From: Flaccisagitta enflata
Lineage: Eukaryota; Chaetognatha; Sagittoidea; Aphragmophora
Assembly: GCA_965153355.1 (NCBI GenBank)
Contig: OZ231126.1
Location: forward strand, 19,468,001-19,532,000
Length of the DNA: 64,000 nt
Direction: 5' to 3'
In this document: piece after piece, positions 33,975 to 45,204 of the stretch
Layout: every line of letters begins with the position of its first letter
Numbering within the stretch: the first letter of the stretch is position 1
Notes under the pieces: model-generated
Told to the model about the DNA's origin: nothing
Databases searched by the model: none
Seen by the model: only the letters and a program-made list of their open reading frames with translations
Position numbers and translations under genes: made by a program

Positions 33975-35115
33975 GCCCCGTTTGGGTGTGTCAATATGCA
34001 AAAGGTCTTCTGATGCATGATCCGCTCATCACCATCAAGGAGTATGAAGACAATAATTACAAAACACTCACCATTTTTATTTTTTTCAATTTCAATCATC
34101 TTCCGTTTTTTTAGCACATGTAAAGATTGTCAAAAATATATATACTTTTAGCGACTGCACCTAGTTTTGTTAAAAATGATACTGATATAGCATTTAGAAA
34201 ATTATATTTTTTCCATAACTAAGTCTTCTTGTATAAAAGCAGAAATTTTTCACTAATTTTTTATAGTAAAAGGAATAAGGAAACCAATGAGTTTTGATTT
34301 TTTTCCTTGTCATCAATACCAGATGCAAAACCAGCTGCACTACAATATACAAATTAGCGGCTAAATGGGGATTTAGAAAAAAACCGAAGACAAATGAAAT
34401 TTGCAAAAAGAATAGTCGCAAAAGCGTTAGATGGTCAGTGGTACCCGTGCCCTGCCTAAGTGAGTTGTGGTTGAAGTTGAGGAGGGAGCAGGGCAGCGCC
34501 CCAAAGGGGTCGATGACCTATGCTTTCACACATATGGGGGATTTTCTCCTCCTCCACCCCCCCCCTCAAATCCCAGTCTCGAGGCCCAAATTCCAGTCTT
34601 GAGGCCCAAATCCCAGCCTTGAGGCCCGAATTCCAGCCTCAAGGCCCAAATCCTAGCCTCAAGGCCCAAATCCTAGCCTCAAGGCCCAAATCCTAGCCTC
34701 AAGGCTAAAATCCTAGCCTCAAGGCCCAAATCCTAGCCTGGAGGCTGAGATTTGGGCCTTAATGCCACGATCTGGCCCTCTTGGCTGAGATTTTGACCTT
34801 GAGGCTAAGATTTGGGCTTCAAGACTGAAATTTGGGCCTCCAGGCTAGGGTTTGGGCCTTGAGGCTAGGATTTGGGCCTTGAGGCTAGAATTTGGGCCTC
34901 AAGATTGGAATTTGGGCCTCGAGACTGGGATTTGAGGGGGGGGACATAGGAGAAGGAGAAAATCCCCCATATGTGTGAAAGCATAGATTATCGACCCCTT
35001 TGGGGCCGCTGCCCAAAAATGGTATGTGTCTTAGAATTAATGTTTTACCACTCCCTGATGATGATGATCTGATCAAAAAACCTTTTGCATATTGACACTG
35101 TGTCAATGACACACC
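33975..35115. mobile_element. GGTGTGTCAATATGC-type MITE split by a family B insertion
   Basis: Left end GGGTGTGTCAATATGCAAAA near 33985; right end TTTTGCATATTGACACTGTG and CAATGACACACCC near 35075-35112. AGGCCCC occurs just outside both ends, a possible target duplication. The inner left arm has CATCTTCCGTTTTTTTAGC. A family B element (34407-35020) sits inside. Complete relative: 58237-58738. Confidence 0.7.
34407..35020. mobile_element. family B foldback minisatellite element (nested)
   Basis: GATGGTCAGTGGTACCCGTG, AGCAGGGCAGCGCCCCAAAG; CCCAAATCCTAGCCTCAAGG units invert at about 34740 to GGCCTTGAGGCTAGGATTTG; right end CCCCTTTGGGGCCGCTGCCC. Very close to the copy at 4625-5222, so the two are recent relatives. 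Confidence 0.85.
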
Positions 35116-35460
35116 CGAAGGCCCCATACAGGATGTAAGGAGGCATAAACCTATCCGAAGAAGTTGAAATTGTATTTAGATGGTGATGGATAAGATGATT
35201 AACGAGATCAGATCTATCTAAATAAGGGCTCCGTTTGGGCCCCTTATGAGCCCCTTTAGAGGCTTTATGGGCCCTTTTTGCCTATTAAGGCAAAAAATTG
35301 ATGTTCTAAAGTTTTCTTTGGAAAGCCAATTCAAGCTGTCATTTTCCCTTTAAATAGCTTTAAGCAGACCTCTAATAATGGCAAAAGATCTTTTTAATGA
35401 ACAATCAATTTATAAGCAAATCAACTGAAGATGTCCACTAACCATGTGTGTGTTGTGATT
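35116..35460. other. no gene seen
   Basis: AT-rich, with no coding or repeat signal I can support. Confidence 0.3.
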
Positions 35461-35546
35461 TGTGAATGAATGAATGAATGAATGAATGAATGAATGAATG
35501 AATGAATGAATGAATGAATGAATGAATGAATGAATGAATGAATGAA
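35461..35546. repeat. (GAAT)n microsatellite
   Basis: TGAA tetranucleotide repeated about 21 times. Confidence 0.95.
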
Positions 35547-35930
35547 ATATTGATATTATCTCAGTAATTACGTCTAGACGTCTCATTATGAATAAGTCAT
35601 GGTGAAATTTGGACGATTGTTGTTGAGGCATAATTCTCTCCTGGCATCAACCACTTTACCTTTACTTTCTCTTTCTCTCTCACTCTCATTTGCATTTTTC
35701 TTCTCCCCTGAAGAAGGCTGATGTCTTTCGGTCGAAATATTGGGAATGATCATATATCAACATGTGTTTATGATCCGTCTAATAAACGAATTATGTCATT
35801 ATGAATAGTATGAATAAGATAAATGAAATGATGAAATGAATGAAATGAAATAAATGAGTGCATTGAATGAATGATATATTTTCTTCAAATCAATTTTTTT
35901 AAAAAACTGAAGTATTGTTTCATTCATTCA

Positions 35931-36205
35931 GCCGCATATTCTGTATGGGCTTCCTGCTTGGGGAGGATGCAACTCTCAAACCAGTGAAAAATGATTACAA
36001 TCCAAAAGAGGGCCATCAGGACGATCACTAAGTCCTACTTCTCTGCACACACAGAGCCCGGGATGAAAGAGCTGGGACTCCTCAAATTTTCCGATCTTTA
36101 CGAGCAACAATGTCTTATGCTTTACTCACGATTGTTTCTACCATAGAGCCCCCAAAACGATAGCTGAACGCATCAGAACACCACGAAATCTGAGGTGAGA
36201 TTAAA
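35931..36205 (+). pseudogene. LINE reverse transcriptase C-terminal fragment
   Basis: In one frame HILYGLPAWGGCNSQTSEK, then after a frameshift MITIQKRAIRTITKSYFSAH, EPGMKELGLLKFSDLYEQQ and CLMLYSRLFLP. Y-G...WG, then QKRAIR and H..P..KELG.LK..DLY are typical of the region after the polymerase domain in non-LTR elements. Frameshifted, so dead. Confidence 0.75.
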
Positions 36206-37204
36206 ACCCGGAGTATACTCGGGTATGCTTGGGTATGCAGACCTCTTGATTATGATTTTCTACCAGGCAGCAGGATTTGTACCCAAAAATCTTCCGACAG
36301 ACCATCTGGTCTAACACAAAACAAAAAATTACCATAAAATGGGGTTTCAGCTTAATCAGCTATCAAAAACACTTTCATCATTGGTCTATTCTAGTCGCGT
36401 GCACGTGACTCTGTTGCTCTGTCAGTCCATCCATCTGTCCGTCCATCCATGAATTGGTCCATCCATGAATTGGTCCATCCATATATCGGTCACATTAAAT
36501 TTTTTTTCTTTTTTGGGTATTTCAAGGTTAAGTCGTTTCTATAGAAAAAATCAACATTGCTAATCTCTTGGTCAGTTGGTGGGAAGGAAGGAAGGACGGT
36601 AGGAAAGAAGGAAGGAAGGAAGGAAGGAAGGGGGGAAAGAATGCCAGGAAGGGAAGGGAAGCATGTTACTGTTGGCCTGTGAAGTCAATTTCATGATTTC
36701 AAAAAAAAAAAAACAAAAAAAAAAAAGAGATGCCCTCTTTTTCTCATTTTTCTAATCTTTCTTTTTTTTCTATTTCATTTTTCATCTTTTCTTTTTTCTT
36801 TTCTTTTTTTCTTTTTTCCTTTTTTTTTTTTTCCTTCTTTTCTTTTTTTTTCTGCTTCTTTTTTCTTCTATCTTTTCCTTTTATCCTTCCTTCCAAACCT
36901 TCCGACATGCCCCCTTCCCTTCCGAGCAGCGGCGCTGCACGCTGCAACATAATCAAGAGGTCTGTGGGTATGCTCGGGTATTGCTTGGGTATTGCTCAGG
37001 CATTGCTCGGGTATTGCTCAGGTATTGCTCGGGTATTTCTTGGGTATTGCTAGGGTATTGCTAGGGTATTACTTGGGTATTGTTTGGGTATGGTTGGGTA
37101 TACCTGGGTATTACTTTGGTATTGCTTTGGTATCGCTTGGGTATGCTCGGGTATTTTTCTATTACAGATTACCAGGTGCAGTATGCCAAATATAGATTAT
37201 AATC
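36206..37204. repeat. insertion between LINE pieces: GGTATTGCTC minisatellite and simple repeats
   Basis: GAGTATACTCGGGTATGCTT at 36212 and a run of GCTCGGGTATT units (10-12 bp) at 36966-37160 border it. Inside are a family A 5' end (CTAGTCGCGTGCACGTGACT at 36391), GGAA and T-rich tracts, and AATCAAGAGGTCTGTGGGTA, which mirrors CAGACCTCTTGATTATG at 36238. Confidence 0.6.
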
Positions 37205-37395
37205 TACGGGGGCAGGCCCAAAACCCAGGCCGCAACCAGCAGCTTTAGTGCTAAGGCCCCAGCATTTTGGAATAATACCCCGGTAGAGCTAAGGAAAATT
37301 GATCAAAAACCTCTCTTTAAAAGAAATCTTAAAAAATTTATTTTGAATAGATATGATCAGAAAACTGACTGCATTAACCCCAGGTGTAGAGACCA
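37205..37395 (+). pseudogene. LINE C-terminal fragment, second piece
   Basis: Reads PKTQAATSSFSAKAPAFWNN, TPVELRKIDQKPLFKRNLKK, FILNRYDQK: the A..FWN.LP..LR.....FK..LK motif that closes many LINE ORF2 proteins. Together with 35931-36205 it makes one element tail split by a ~1 kb insertion. Confidence 0.7.
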
Positions 37396-38087
37396 TAGGC
37401 ACCATACCTAAAAGAAGCTAACTAGGTCAGGTTTGGTTAAGTTAGGATAGGGACTTACTAGGTTAGGTTTTGCTGCGGATTTTTCACCAGCCATCTATCA
37501 CCATCCGTTCAAACTACCGTCAGGTGGTTTTCAGTATTACTCTGGATTTTCCGCTTGTTTGCACTCAATATGGACCTCCTGAACAAGAATCCAGCTTCAA
37601 AAAATCTTTTTTGTGGCGCCTTTTGAAAAAAATCCAAAATTGATTGTTTTTTCTCTTATTTTGAAATCAGAATTTTAGGGCTGTTAGTAGAGGGGTCAAA
37701 CGCTAATTTGCATAATTTTGTCACATCAATTTTTCTTTTCATTTCCTTTTGTTCACATTGCTACTAGTCATTTGCGACAATTTTCGAGCCATGAGACCAT
37801 ATATACTGCTCTGTAAACAATGGGGTGAAAATGACACATGCACTGGTTTTCCTGCCTGGCATGACATGTGAGGTAGAATGCCACTAAAAATTACCAAAAG
37901 TGCTTAAAACTTGTTCAAATATGTAAGTTAGTGTAGAATACATAAATTTTCACAGTCTAATTCATTTTTCCATGATCCCAAGTATGAACATGGTGAATAA
38001 CCATTTCTATTTAAGGAGCCAGTTTGGTATTCTTCAAGATATTCCTGACGTCTTTTGTTTTCAAGTCTTTTTAAAAGGCTTTTTATT

Positions 38088-38180
38088 TAGGGTTAGTGGT
38101 GAGGTTAGGGTTAGGGATGGGTTAGGGGATGGTTTTAGGGTTAGGGTTAGGGATAGGGCTGGCGTTAGGGCTAGTGGAGG
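38088..38180 (+). repeat. short interstitial TTAGGG-like tract
   Basis: GGTTAGGGTTAGGGATGGGT, TTTTAGGGTTAGGGTTAGGG and GGGCTGGCGTTAGGGC: degenerate copies of the metazoan telomere hexamer. Confidence 0.7.
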
Positions 38181-38236
38181 ATTTTTTTTATCTATAACTG
38201 CCGAAATATGGTCGAATATAAGCTTTGTCCAAGCGG

Positions 38237-38690
38237 GATATTCGAGGCCAGATACAATGGGACAGTCACGGACGGTTGGGCAGGAGCAGTAAAGCGAAAA
38301 CCGCCCGGAATTCAAAAATGTGACAGACCGACGGGCCGACAGACCGACAGACCGACAGGCCGACAGACCGACGGGCAGACAGACCAATGGACCTACCAAT
38401 CGACACGGCAAGGTGTAGAGTCGCTTGTCAACGACTAAAAACAAATGACACAATATGCTTGAACATCGCCCCAAGTTCTTTAAGTTTTTTTTCATTTCTG
38501 TGAAAGAAAATTGCATTTCGTTAACAAGCCAGGCTGGATGCACGGCTTCCCCAGTTGCATGCAAGTGAGAGGGTCAGTGACTGAGGTCACTGAAGCATTT
38601 GGGCAGGAGCGGTGAATGTATAAACGCCAAAAAATAAAAAAAAGAGGATGGCTTTGAGTTGAGTCACATAGCACCTGTCTAAAAGGGAGG
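38237..38690 (-). mobile_element. two family A copies, reversed
   Basis: First, 38237-38440: GAGGCCAGATACAATGGGAC, GACCGACAGACCGACAGGCC run, TAGAGTCGCTTGTCAACGAC, TAAAAAC. Second, from about 38515: AACAAGCCAGGCTGGATGCA, CATTTGGGCAGGAGCGGTGA, GAGTCACATAGC; more decayed. Confidence 0.65.
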
Positions 38691-38839
38691 TTAATTGCGG
38701 TTTGTCATTTCACGTACTAGCAACTCTAAAAGAAGTTTTTTCTGTCTGTCCATCTGTCTATTCCTCTGTCCATCAGTCCATCCGTAACGAATAAGTCAAA
38801 AATGATAATGTGCATTTGAGATGCCGAGCGTTCAAATAA

Positions 38840-38930
<91 letters not shown>
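38840..38930. repeat. (TG)n microsatellite
   Basis: About 45 TG units, followed by degenerate TGTGTAAGTG. Confidence 0.95.
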
Positions 38931-38931
<1 letters not shown>

Positions 38932-39881
38932 GTGTGCATGTGTGTATGAGTGTAAGTGTGTGTGTGCTATGGAGAGTGGTTGTGCGCTCCTGCTTATCCG
39001 TCTGCAACAACATTTTAACTCATATATAACTCATGAAAAAAAAGAATTTTGCTCATTTCCTTCAATTTTTTTTTACATTTAGAACCCTTGAGAGCCCCAT
39101 AGGAGGGCCCCTGGGGCCCCTGGGGGGCCCAGGAGCCCGTTATTCATCAGTGCTTCTTCTTCTACACTTGACTGGTGGGCCGGAGATGCGTTGCAGTACT
39201 AAAGAGCGGAAAAAAGAATTTCGTTCTGTTTTTCCCTTGATTTGATATTTTTGGTACTGATAGACCCTGCTTAAAGCTAAATCGCGTGGCGCCGCGTGAC
39301 ATTTAAGCTCATCCAAAAACAGTTTTAGAACCCTCAAGGGGTGGTCTATAAGCCTGACCCTGAACTTTTCGAGTCCATGTAAAAATCTGTCCATGCTGAC
39401 AGGTTAAAAACTCCTTAGTTATTTTTGCAAATATTGCATTAAATTTTTGGAGAAAAAAACTACATACATTCATTCCCCAGTGTCAAATGAGTCCAAATCA
39501 TATACAAAAGACATGTTTTAACTTAGTTTAACAAAATATAAAACGATTTGATTGGATACAAATTCGAAAATAGCGCTCACCTACACTGTGTCTCCTTAAA
39601 TGTTTTCTATACGTCTAAGCATAAATCGAAACAATACTTTTTTATTAACATTTTACATCATTCGAATCGTCTCAGCGTCCTCGATATCACTGTCAAAAAT
39701 TTTTTTTTCGTTTTCTGATCATTTTGAGCCTAAAATTAAACAAATCAACCCATGTTTTGATATAAAACAGATAGTGTAAACAAAGCTGGTTCCACGGATT
39801 TACCCCTCTACTGTTAGAAGATACTTTTAAATAGCATATCTGAATTCCTGATGAAATTTCCTTTCATTTGATAGGTCGCAC

Positions 39882-40355
39882 CAGGGGCGTATTTGAGCCC
39901 AAATTTTTGGGGCAGCTAGCCAAAATCTGTGTCCCAACTAGTCTTGTGTCCCAATAATTTTCCTATTACCTATGAAGCTAATTTTGCAAATAATATTACT
40001 AGTCAGTATTGCTTTTTAATGTAACTATCATATAGAAGAAAGTCTTGCTTTACTGCAGTGCAGAATGTTTACTATTTTAGGTATAAACAAGCTCAAGGAT
40101 GATGTTTTCTCATATGACATGAAGTATAGTTATTGTCAAAATTTTTGTCATATCTTGAGCATTATACTTTTCGCCTCTTAGGGGTAAAGCATCGGTAGAT
40201 CTGTAGATCGATCCCATAAAAACCTGATTGTATTTCAGCTGGAAACATTTTGAACCTCTCTCTCTCTCTCTCTCTCTTTGTGTCCCAATGGGGTTTGTGC
40301 CCCAACAAAAAGGGCAGCAGCTGCTGCCCCTGACGCCCCGTCAAATACGCCCCTG
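39882..40355. mobile_element. hAT-like MITE with 8 bp target duplication
   Basis: Ends CAGGGGCGTATTTGAGCCCA and GTCAAATACGCCCCTG. GGTCGCAC is present on both sides (39874-39881, 40356-40363). It carries internal GTGTCCCAA and GGGCAGCAGCTGCTGCCC palindromes and no transposase. Confidence 0.9.
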
Positions 40356-41042
40356 GGTCGCACTATGTATTTTTAAAAAGAAATAAAATTTCTGATTTTC
40401 AAGCCACCGTTACAAAAAATAACGGTGGCTAAAAAATTGAAAATTTGATCTCTTTTGAAAAATGTAGAGTGCGACTTATCAAACAAAAGGAAATTTCATT
40501 AGGAATTCAAATATGCTATCTAAAAAGGTTTTCTAGCAGCCCTTTAAAATCTGGGTACATTATAGGATGAAAAATTATTAATTTTGGATTTTTTTTTCAA
40601 AAGGTGCCACAAGAGAGATTTCTTTGAAGCTGGATCCTAGTTCAGGAAGTCCATCCTGAGTAAAAACAAGCGGAAAATTCAGAGTAATACTAAAAACCAA
40701 CTGGCGGTAGTTTGAGCAGATGGTGCTATAGTTATTTACTTCCCACACATACAAGACAACTGACAACTGACTCCTTACGGGGTCGCCCATATTAACAGAC
40801 AGTTTGTGGGCCGTTTTGGCCGTTTTGAGTATAACCCCTGTGCAACTTACACGAAACGTCCGTCTCACTCTTGGGGGCGTCCTGGAAAGGACAGATTTTA
40901 CCCCTGCCGTAGCCTAACGGGACTCCCTCTGTTTCAGATGGTGTTGTGGCAGGGTCTCCTCTTTTTTATCAGCCTAAAAAAGTAACTATACTAAGACGTT
41001 TTCTTCTCCAATCAATTCCTATATCATGTGCATATCTATACC

Positions 41043-41626
41043 CAGGGGCGTATTTGAGCCCAAATTTTAGGGGCAGCAAGCCAAAATCTGTGTCCCAACA
41101 AGTCTCGTGTCCCAATAATTTGGATAATTGTGCAATTATTGTTACTAATTGATATTGCTTTTTAATGTAAGTATTGTGTTGTTGTATAAAATGTTTAAAG
41201 AATAAACAAGCCCATATATTTAAAGAATAAACAAGCCCAAGGATGATGCTTTGTCATATGACATTTGTCACATTTGGAGCATTGTACTTTTCGCCTCTTG
41301 GGGGTAAAACAGAATCGTTTCTATCAGACATTTTTAAAAGGAATTTCTATTTTTTGGTGAAAAATTAGAAATGAGAAATGATTTAGATCAATATGGTTGA
41401 TGAAGAAGGTCGAGGGGATCAACCTAGGCAACTAAATGAATGGCCGAGGGGATGAATAGGCTCTGTATATCAATTCTATAAAACCCCATTGTACTACAGC
41501 TGGAAACATTTCAAACGTATTTCTCTCTCCCTCTCTCTCTCTCTCTTTTAGTGTCCCGATGGGGTTTGTGCCCCAACAAAAAGGGCAGCAGCTGCTGCCC
41601 CTGACGCCCCTTTGAATACGCCCCTG
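41043..41626. mobile_element. second hAT-like MITE of the same family
   Basis: Ends CAGGGGCGTATTTGAGCCCA and AATACGCCCCTG, target duplication TCTATACC at 41035-41042 and 41627-41634. Internal GGGCAGCAGCTGCTGCCCCT is shared with the copy at 39882. Confidence 0.9.
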
Positions 41627-41689
41627 TCTATACCTGTTCCATTTTAGTTCCTGAATTCTAGTTCCTGAATCATAAAGATACAGAAACAA

Positions 41690-41882
41690 GGCCGGACACA
41701 CGGCTACCCCAGTCGCGTGCGGGTGGGCAGGGGCCATAATTGAGGTCACCAGATCATTTGAGCAGGAGCAGTGAGGCCAAAAACCGCAAAACCCCCCAAA
41801 AAAGTAAAGTGTGACGGACCAACGGACGGACCAACGGACCGACAAAGCGGGGTGTAGAGTCGCGTAGAACGCGACTAAAAAT
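41690..41882 (-). mobile_element. family A element, reversed, near consensus
   Basis: AACAAGGCCGGACACACGGC, CAGTCGCGTGCGGGTGGGCA, AAGTAAAGTGTGACGGACCA, GGGTGTAGAGTCGCGTAGAA, CGCGACTAAAAA. Confidence 0.85.
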
Positions 41883-42470
41883 AATAGAAAAGCTGCGCAC
41901 AACACCTATTCATGCACTTCAGTAGTTATGTGATAACCATCGCTATGTAAAAGAAAATTGTAATTAAGCAGATTGCGCAGAGTTGCTATTCTAGGGAGTA
42001 GGGGATTCTCCTTGGCAGAGCTCTCTGTGGCTTTTCTTTTTCTCCTTTTCATCAGGAACCCATGGCTTTGACATCAATCAACCAAAGATCTGAAGCAAAA
42101 AAGCTTCAAAATTACAGTCCCCGACTGGGGACTGTAATTTTTGAAGCTTTCTCATTGCGTAAACGCAACTCGATGAGATACACAACAAGACAGCCATTTC
42201 AAGAAAAAAAAATATTCAATATTGTTTTAATGATGACATAACTTGATAATGATAACAATAGTGGGTGATGATGATGACAACAATGAATGACAATGACAAA
42301 AATCTAATAAAAAATTTTCAAAAAAATTTTCAAAAAAAAAAAAATTTCAAACAAATTTTCAAAAAAAAATTTCAAAAAAAATTTCAAAAGGAAAATTTCA
42401 AAAAAAATTTTCAAAAAATTTTCAAAAAATTTTTTAAAAATTTTCAAAAAGAATTTTCAAAAAAATTAAG
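41883..42470. other. no gene; A-rich AATTTTCAAAA simple sequence
   Basis: Short inverted pair AAATTACAGTCCCCG/CGGGGACTGTAATTT near 42110-42140; A/T-rich AATTTTCAAAAAA runs from about 42300. Confidence 0.45.
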
Positions 42471-42474
42471 AAGT

Positions 42475-43284
42475 CAAAGATGATGACAGTAGTCGAGGAT
42501 GATGATAGTAGATGAAGATGATGACAGTAGTTGAAAATGATGACAGTACTTGAAAATGATGACAGTACTTGAAAATGATGACAGTACTTGAAAATGATGA
42601 CAGTAGTTGAAGATGATGACAGTAGTTGAAGATGATGACAGTAGTTGAAGATGATGACAGTAGTTGAAGATGATGACAGTAGTTGAAGATGATGACAGTA
42701 GTTGAAGATGATGACAGTAGTTGAAGATGATGACAGTAGTTGAGGATGATGACAGTAGTTGAGGATGATGACAGTAGTTGAGGATGATGACAGTAGTTGA
42801 AGATGATGACAGTAGTTGAAGATGATGACAGTAGTTGAAGATGATGACAGTAGTTGAAGATGATGACAGTAGTTGAAGATGATGACAGTAGTTGAAGATG
42901 ATGACAGTAGTTGAAGATGATGACAGTAGTTGAAGATGATGACAGTAGTTGAAGATGATGACAGTAGTTGAAGATGATGACAGTAGTTGAAGATGATGAC
43001 AGTAGTTGAAGAAGATGACAGTAGTTGAAGATGATGACAGTAGTTAAAGATGATGACAGTAGTTGAAGATGATGACAGTAGTTGAAGATGATGACAGTAG
43101 TTGAAATTGATAACAGTAGTTGAAGATGATGACAGTAGTTGAAGATGATGACAGTAGTAGAAGATGATAACAGTAGTTGAAGATGATGACAGTGGTAGAA
43201 GATGATGACAGTAGTTGAAGATGATGACAGTAGTTGAAGATGATGACAGTAGTTGAAGATGATGACAGTAGTTGAAGATGAATC
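42475..43284 (+). repeat. 18 bp satellite array
   Basis: AGTTGAAGATGATGACAG repeated about 45 times with few changes (ACTTGAAAATGATGACAG, GAGGATGATGACAG). 18 is a multiple of 3, so all frames stay open, including the long Ser/Thr/His/Cys frame on the minus strand; no start context, splice site or domain supports a gene. Confidence 0.95.
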
Positions 43285-43324
43285 TTGAAATCCATGATGG
43301 CAAACCTAAAGAAAAATCAGAATG

Positions 43325-44130
43325 TAATAAATGAGCAAGTAAACAAATTCATCAACTCCAATTCTCTATACAAATCGCCTAAGTCCTAGTAACATATTAC
43401 TACATTAATAAGCTAATATCTTATAAACCAGACTTCAGATTTAATTCGAATTTTGCAGGGGCAGTTCAATTAATATCCTTTACTTGTATACCAAATTAAA
43501 AAAGAATTCACATAACTTTGCTACCCTTTGCCTATGTAAACTGCCTAAGTTATAGAAACATATTACTACATAAATAAGCTAATATCTCATAAACCAGACT
43601 TCAGATTTAATTCAAATTTTGCAGGGGTTATTTATTTACTACCCTCTACTTGTGTACCAAATAAGAAAAAAATTCACATACCTTTACTACCCTTTGCCTA
43701 TGTAAATTGCCTAAGTCCTAGCAACATACTACTACATAAATAAGCTAATATCTCATAAACCAGACTTCAGATTTAATTCGAATTTTGCAGGGGTTGTTTA
43801 TTTAGTACCCTCTTCTTGTATACCAAATTAAAAAAAAATTCATAAACCTTTACTACCCTCTACCTATGTAAACCACCTAAGTCCCAGCTAAATACTACTA
43901 CAAAAATAATAGGCAAAGGGTAGTAAAAGTTAATGAATTTTTTCGAAAATTGGTACACAAGCTCCTATTGATCTATAAACAACACCAGCAAAGTTTCATC
44001 AAATTCTGAAGTCTGGTTCCAAAGATATGAGAAGGTTTTAAACGACGACGACGACGACGACGACAAACGAACAGACTACACGAACAGGCTACTTCATAGT
44101 CACCGACGAAAACTGTTCGTCGGGGACAAA
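43325..44130 (+). repeat. ~175 bp tandem repeat, three to four units
   Basis: ATAAGCTAATATCTCATAAA, CCAGACTTCAGATTTAATTC, TTTTGCAGGGG and CCAAATTAAAAA recur at about 43400, 43575 and 43735. A diverged inverted piece (TGAAGTCTGGTTCC) at 43995 and (GAC)n at 44044-44065 end the array. Confidence 0.85.
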
Positions 44131-44227
44131 AAGTCGCGAAGATCGAGGCCTTACATCTAGATCAGCATACTCAATATTTGTTGTTAAATGTTAGCATTTA
44201 CCATCCTGTATCTATTTATTCCATTTT

Positions 44228-45018
44228 CGGGCAGGAATCCAGGATGAAAATTTCTAGAAAAAGAAAAGAGACACCACCCCTAATTTTTTGCACAGAGGTC
44301 CTAAAAAGGGTGTAGAATCAGAATATGATATTCATTTTGGTCAAATATTGGCCGATAAAATTAGAAACGGCTTTATGTGGTAAAAACTGCTATTTTTGCT
44401 TTAAAAACAGTATTTCTTTTATTGTTTCTATAATTATTTTTGCAGAAATGTGTAGCCCTTGTTTAGAAAGATATTTGAGTGAACTCTCTGTATTTCAGGA
44501 TTTGCTTAAGGAGCTAAAAAATGACTTTAAAAAGCCAAATTATGAGGGAATAAGCCAAATTTGTACAATTCTGATAAAAAAAACCATAGGACTGTGTATA
44601 AGGTAAAAATATACATCAGGTATGAGTTTCATTGAGCTACTAAAATAAATGCTCAAGTTATAAGCGAAAAATGCATAACCACAATATGCAAATGAGGTAA
44701 AAGTGCAAATTTTCAAAAATGGCCGAAATTGGTCAAAAACACCAATAATTGAGTCAATATAGTACCTATGATCAAAATACATCAGTTTCAATCAATGTTA
44801 ACCAAAAAATGTTAAATATATAATGTTTTTATAATAAAAAACACTATTTATTTTACAAAAAACCGTTTTTAATTTCATTGGCCAATATTTGACCAACATG
44901 AATATCATATTCTGATTCTACATCCTTTTTAGGTACCCTGTGCAAAAAATTGAGGGCGGTGTCTTTTAAAAAAAAAAAACCCTTAAAATTGAGATAATTT
45001 CATCCTGATTCCTGCCCG
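44228..45018. mobile_element. MITE with long inverted arms
   Basis: CGGGCAGGAATCCAGGATGA opens; TCATCCTGATTCCTGCCCG closes. Further in, AGAATCAGAATATGATATTC pairs with GAATATCATATTCTGATTCT, and TTGGTCAAATATTGGCC with GGCCAATATTTGACCAA. Target duplication not resolved. Confidence 0.8.
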
Positions 45019-45204
45019 TTTTCGTTTGTTAATTATTCCTTGTTTCACGTACTCGTACGTTTTTGAGTAATTTATCCTATTTTTGTGTTTCATTACTTTA
45101 ATGTCACTTAACATTTGCTCTCATGTACCAAGAGGGCCGTTTAGAACAAGCCCGTCGTAGAATTTAGTTGAAAATTGTAACAGAAATAGACCTGGACATT
45201 CCAG

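Larger units (their letters stand above)
37480..40745. mobile_element. large foldback element disrupted by later insertions
   Basis: Left arm GTTCAAACTACCGTCAGGTG, TCCGCTTGTTTGCACTCA, GTGGCGCCTTTTGAAAAAAA; right arm TTTTTTTCAAAAGGTGCCAC, AACAAGCGGAAAATTCAGAG, TGGCGGTAGTTTGAGCAGAT. Inner arms CTGATGAAATTTCCTTTCAT (39848) and AAAAGGAAATTTCATTAGGA (40485) also pair. A hAT MITE (39882-40355), a TTAGGG-like tract, family A copies and (GT)n lie between. An uninterrupted relative of the inner part is at 53995-54645. Confidence 0.7.

Noticed and set aside
42434-43303. 289-codon minus-strand open frame rich in Ser, Thr, His, Cys
   Set aside because: It is the translation of an 18 bp satellite; no start context, splice site or domain.
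43325-44130. Regularly spaced repeats as a CRISPR array
   Set aside because: Units are contiguous 175 bp tandem copies without unique spacers, in a eukaryotic genome with no cas genes.
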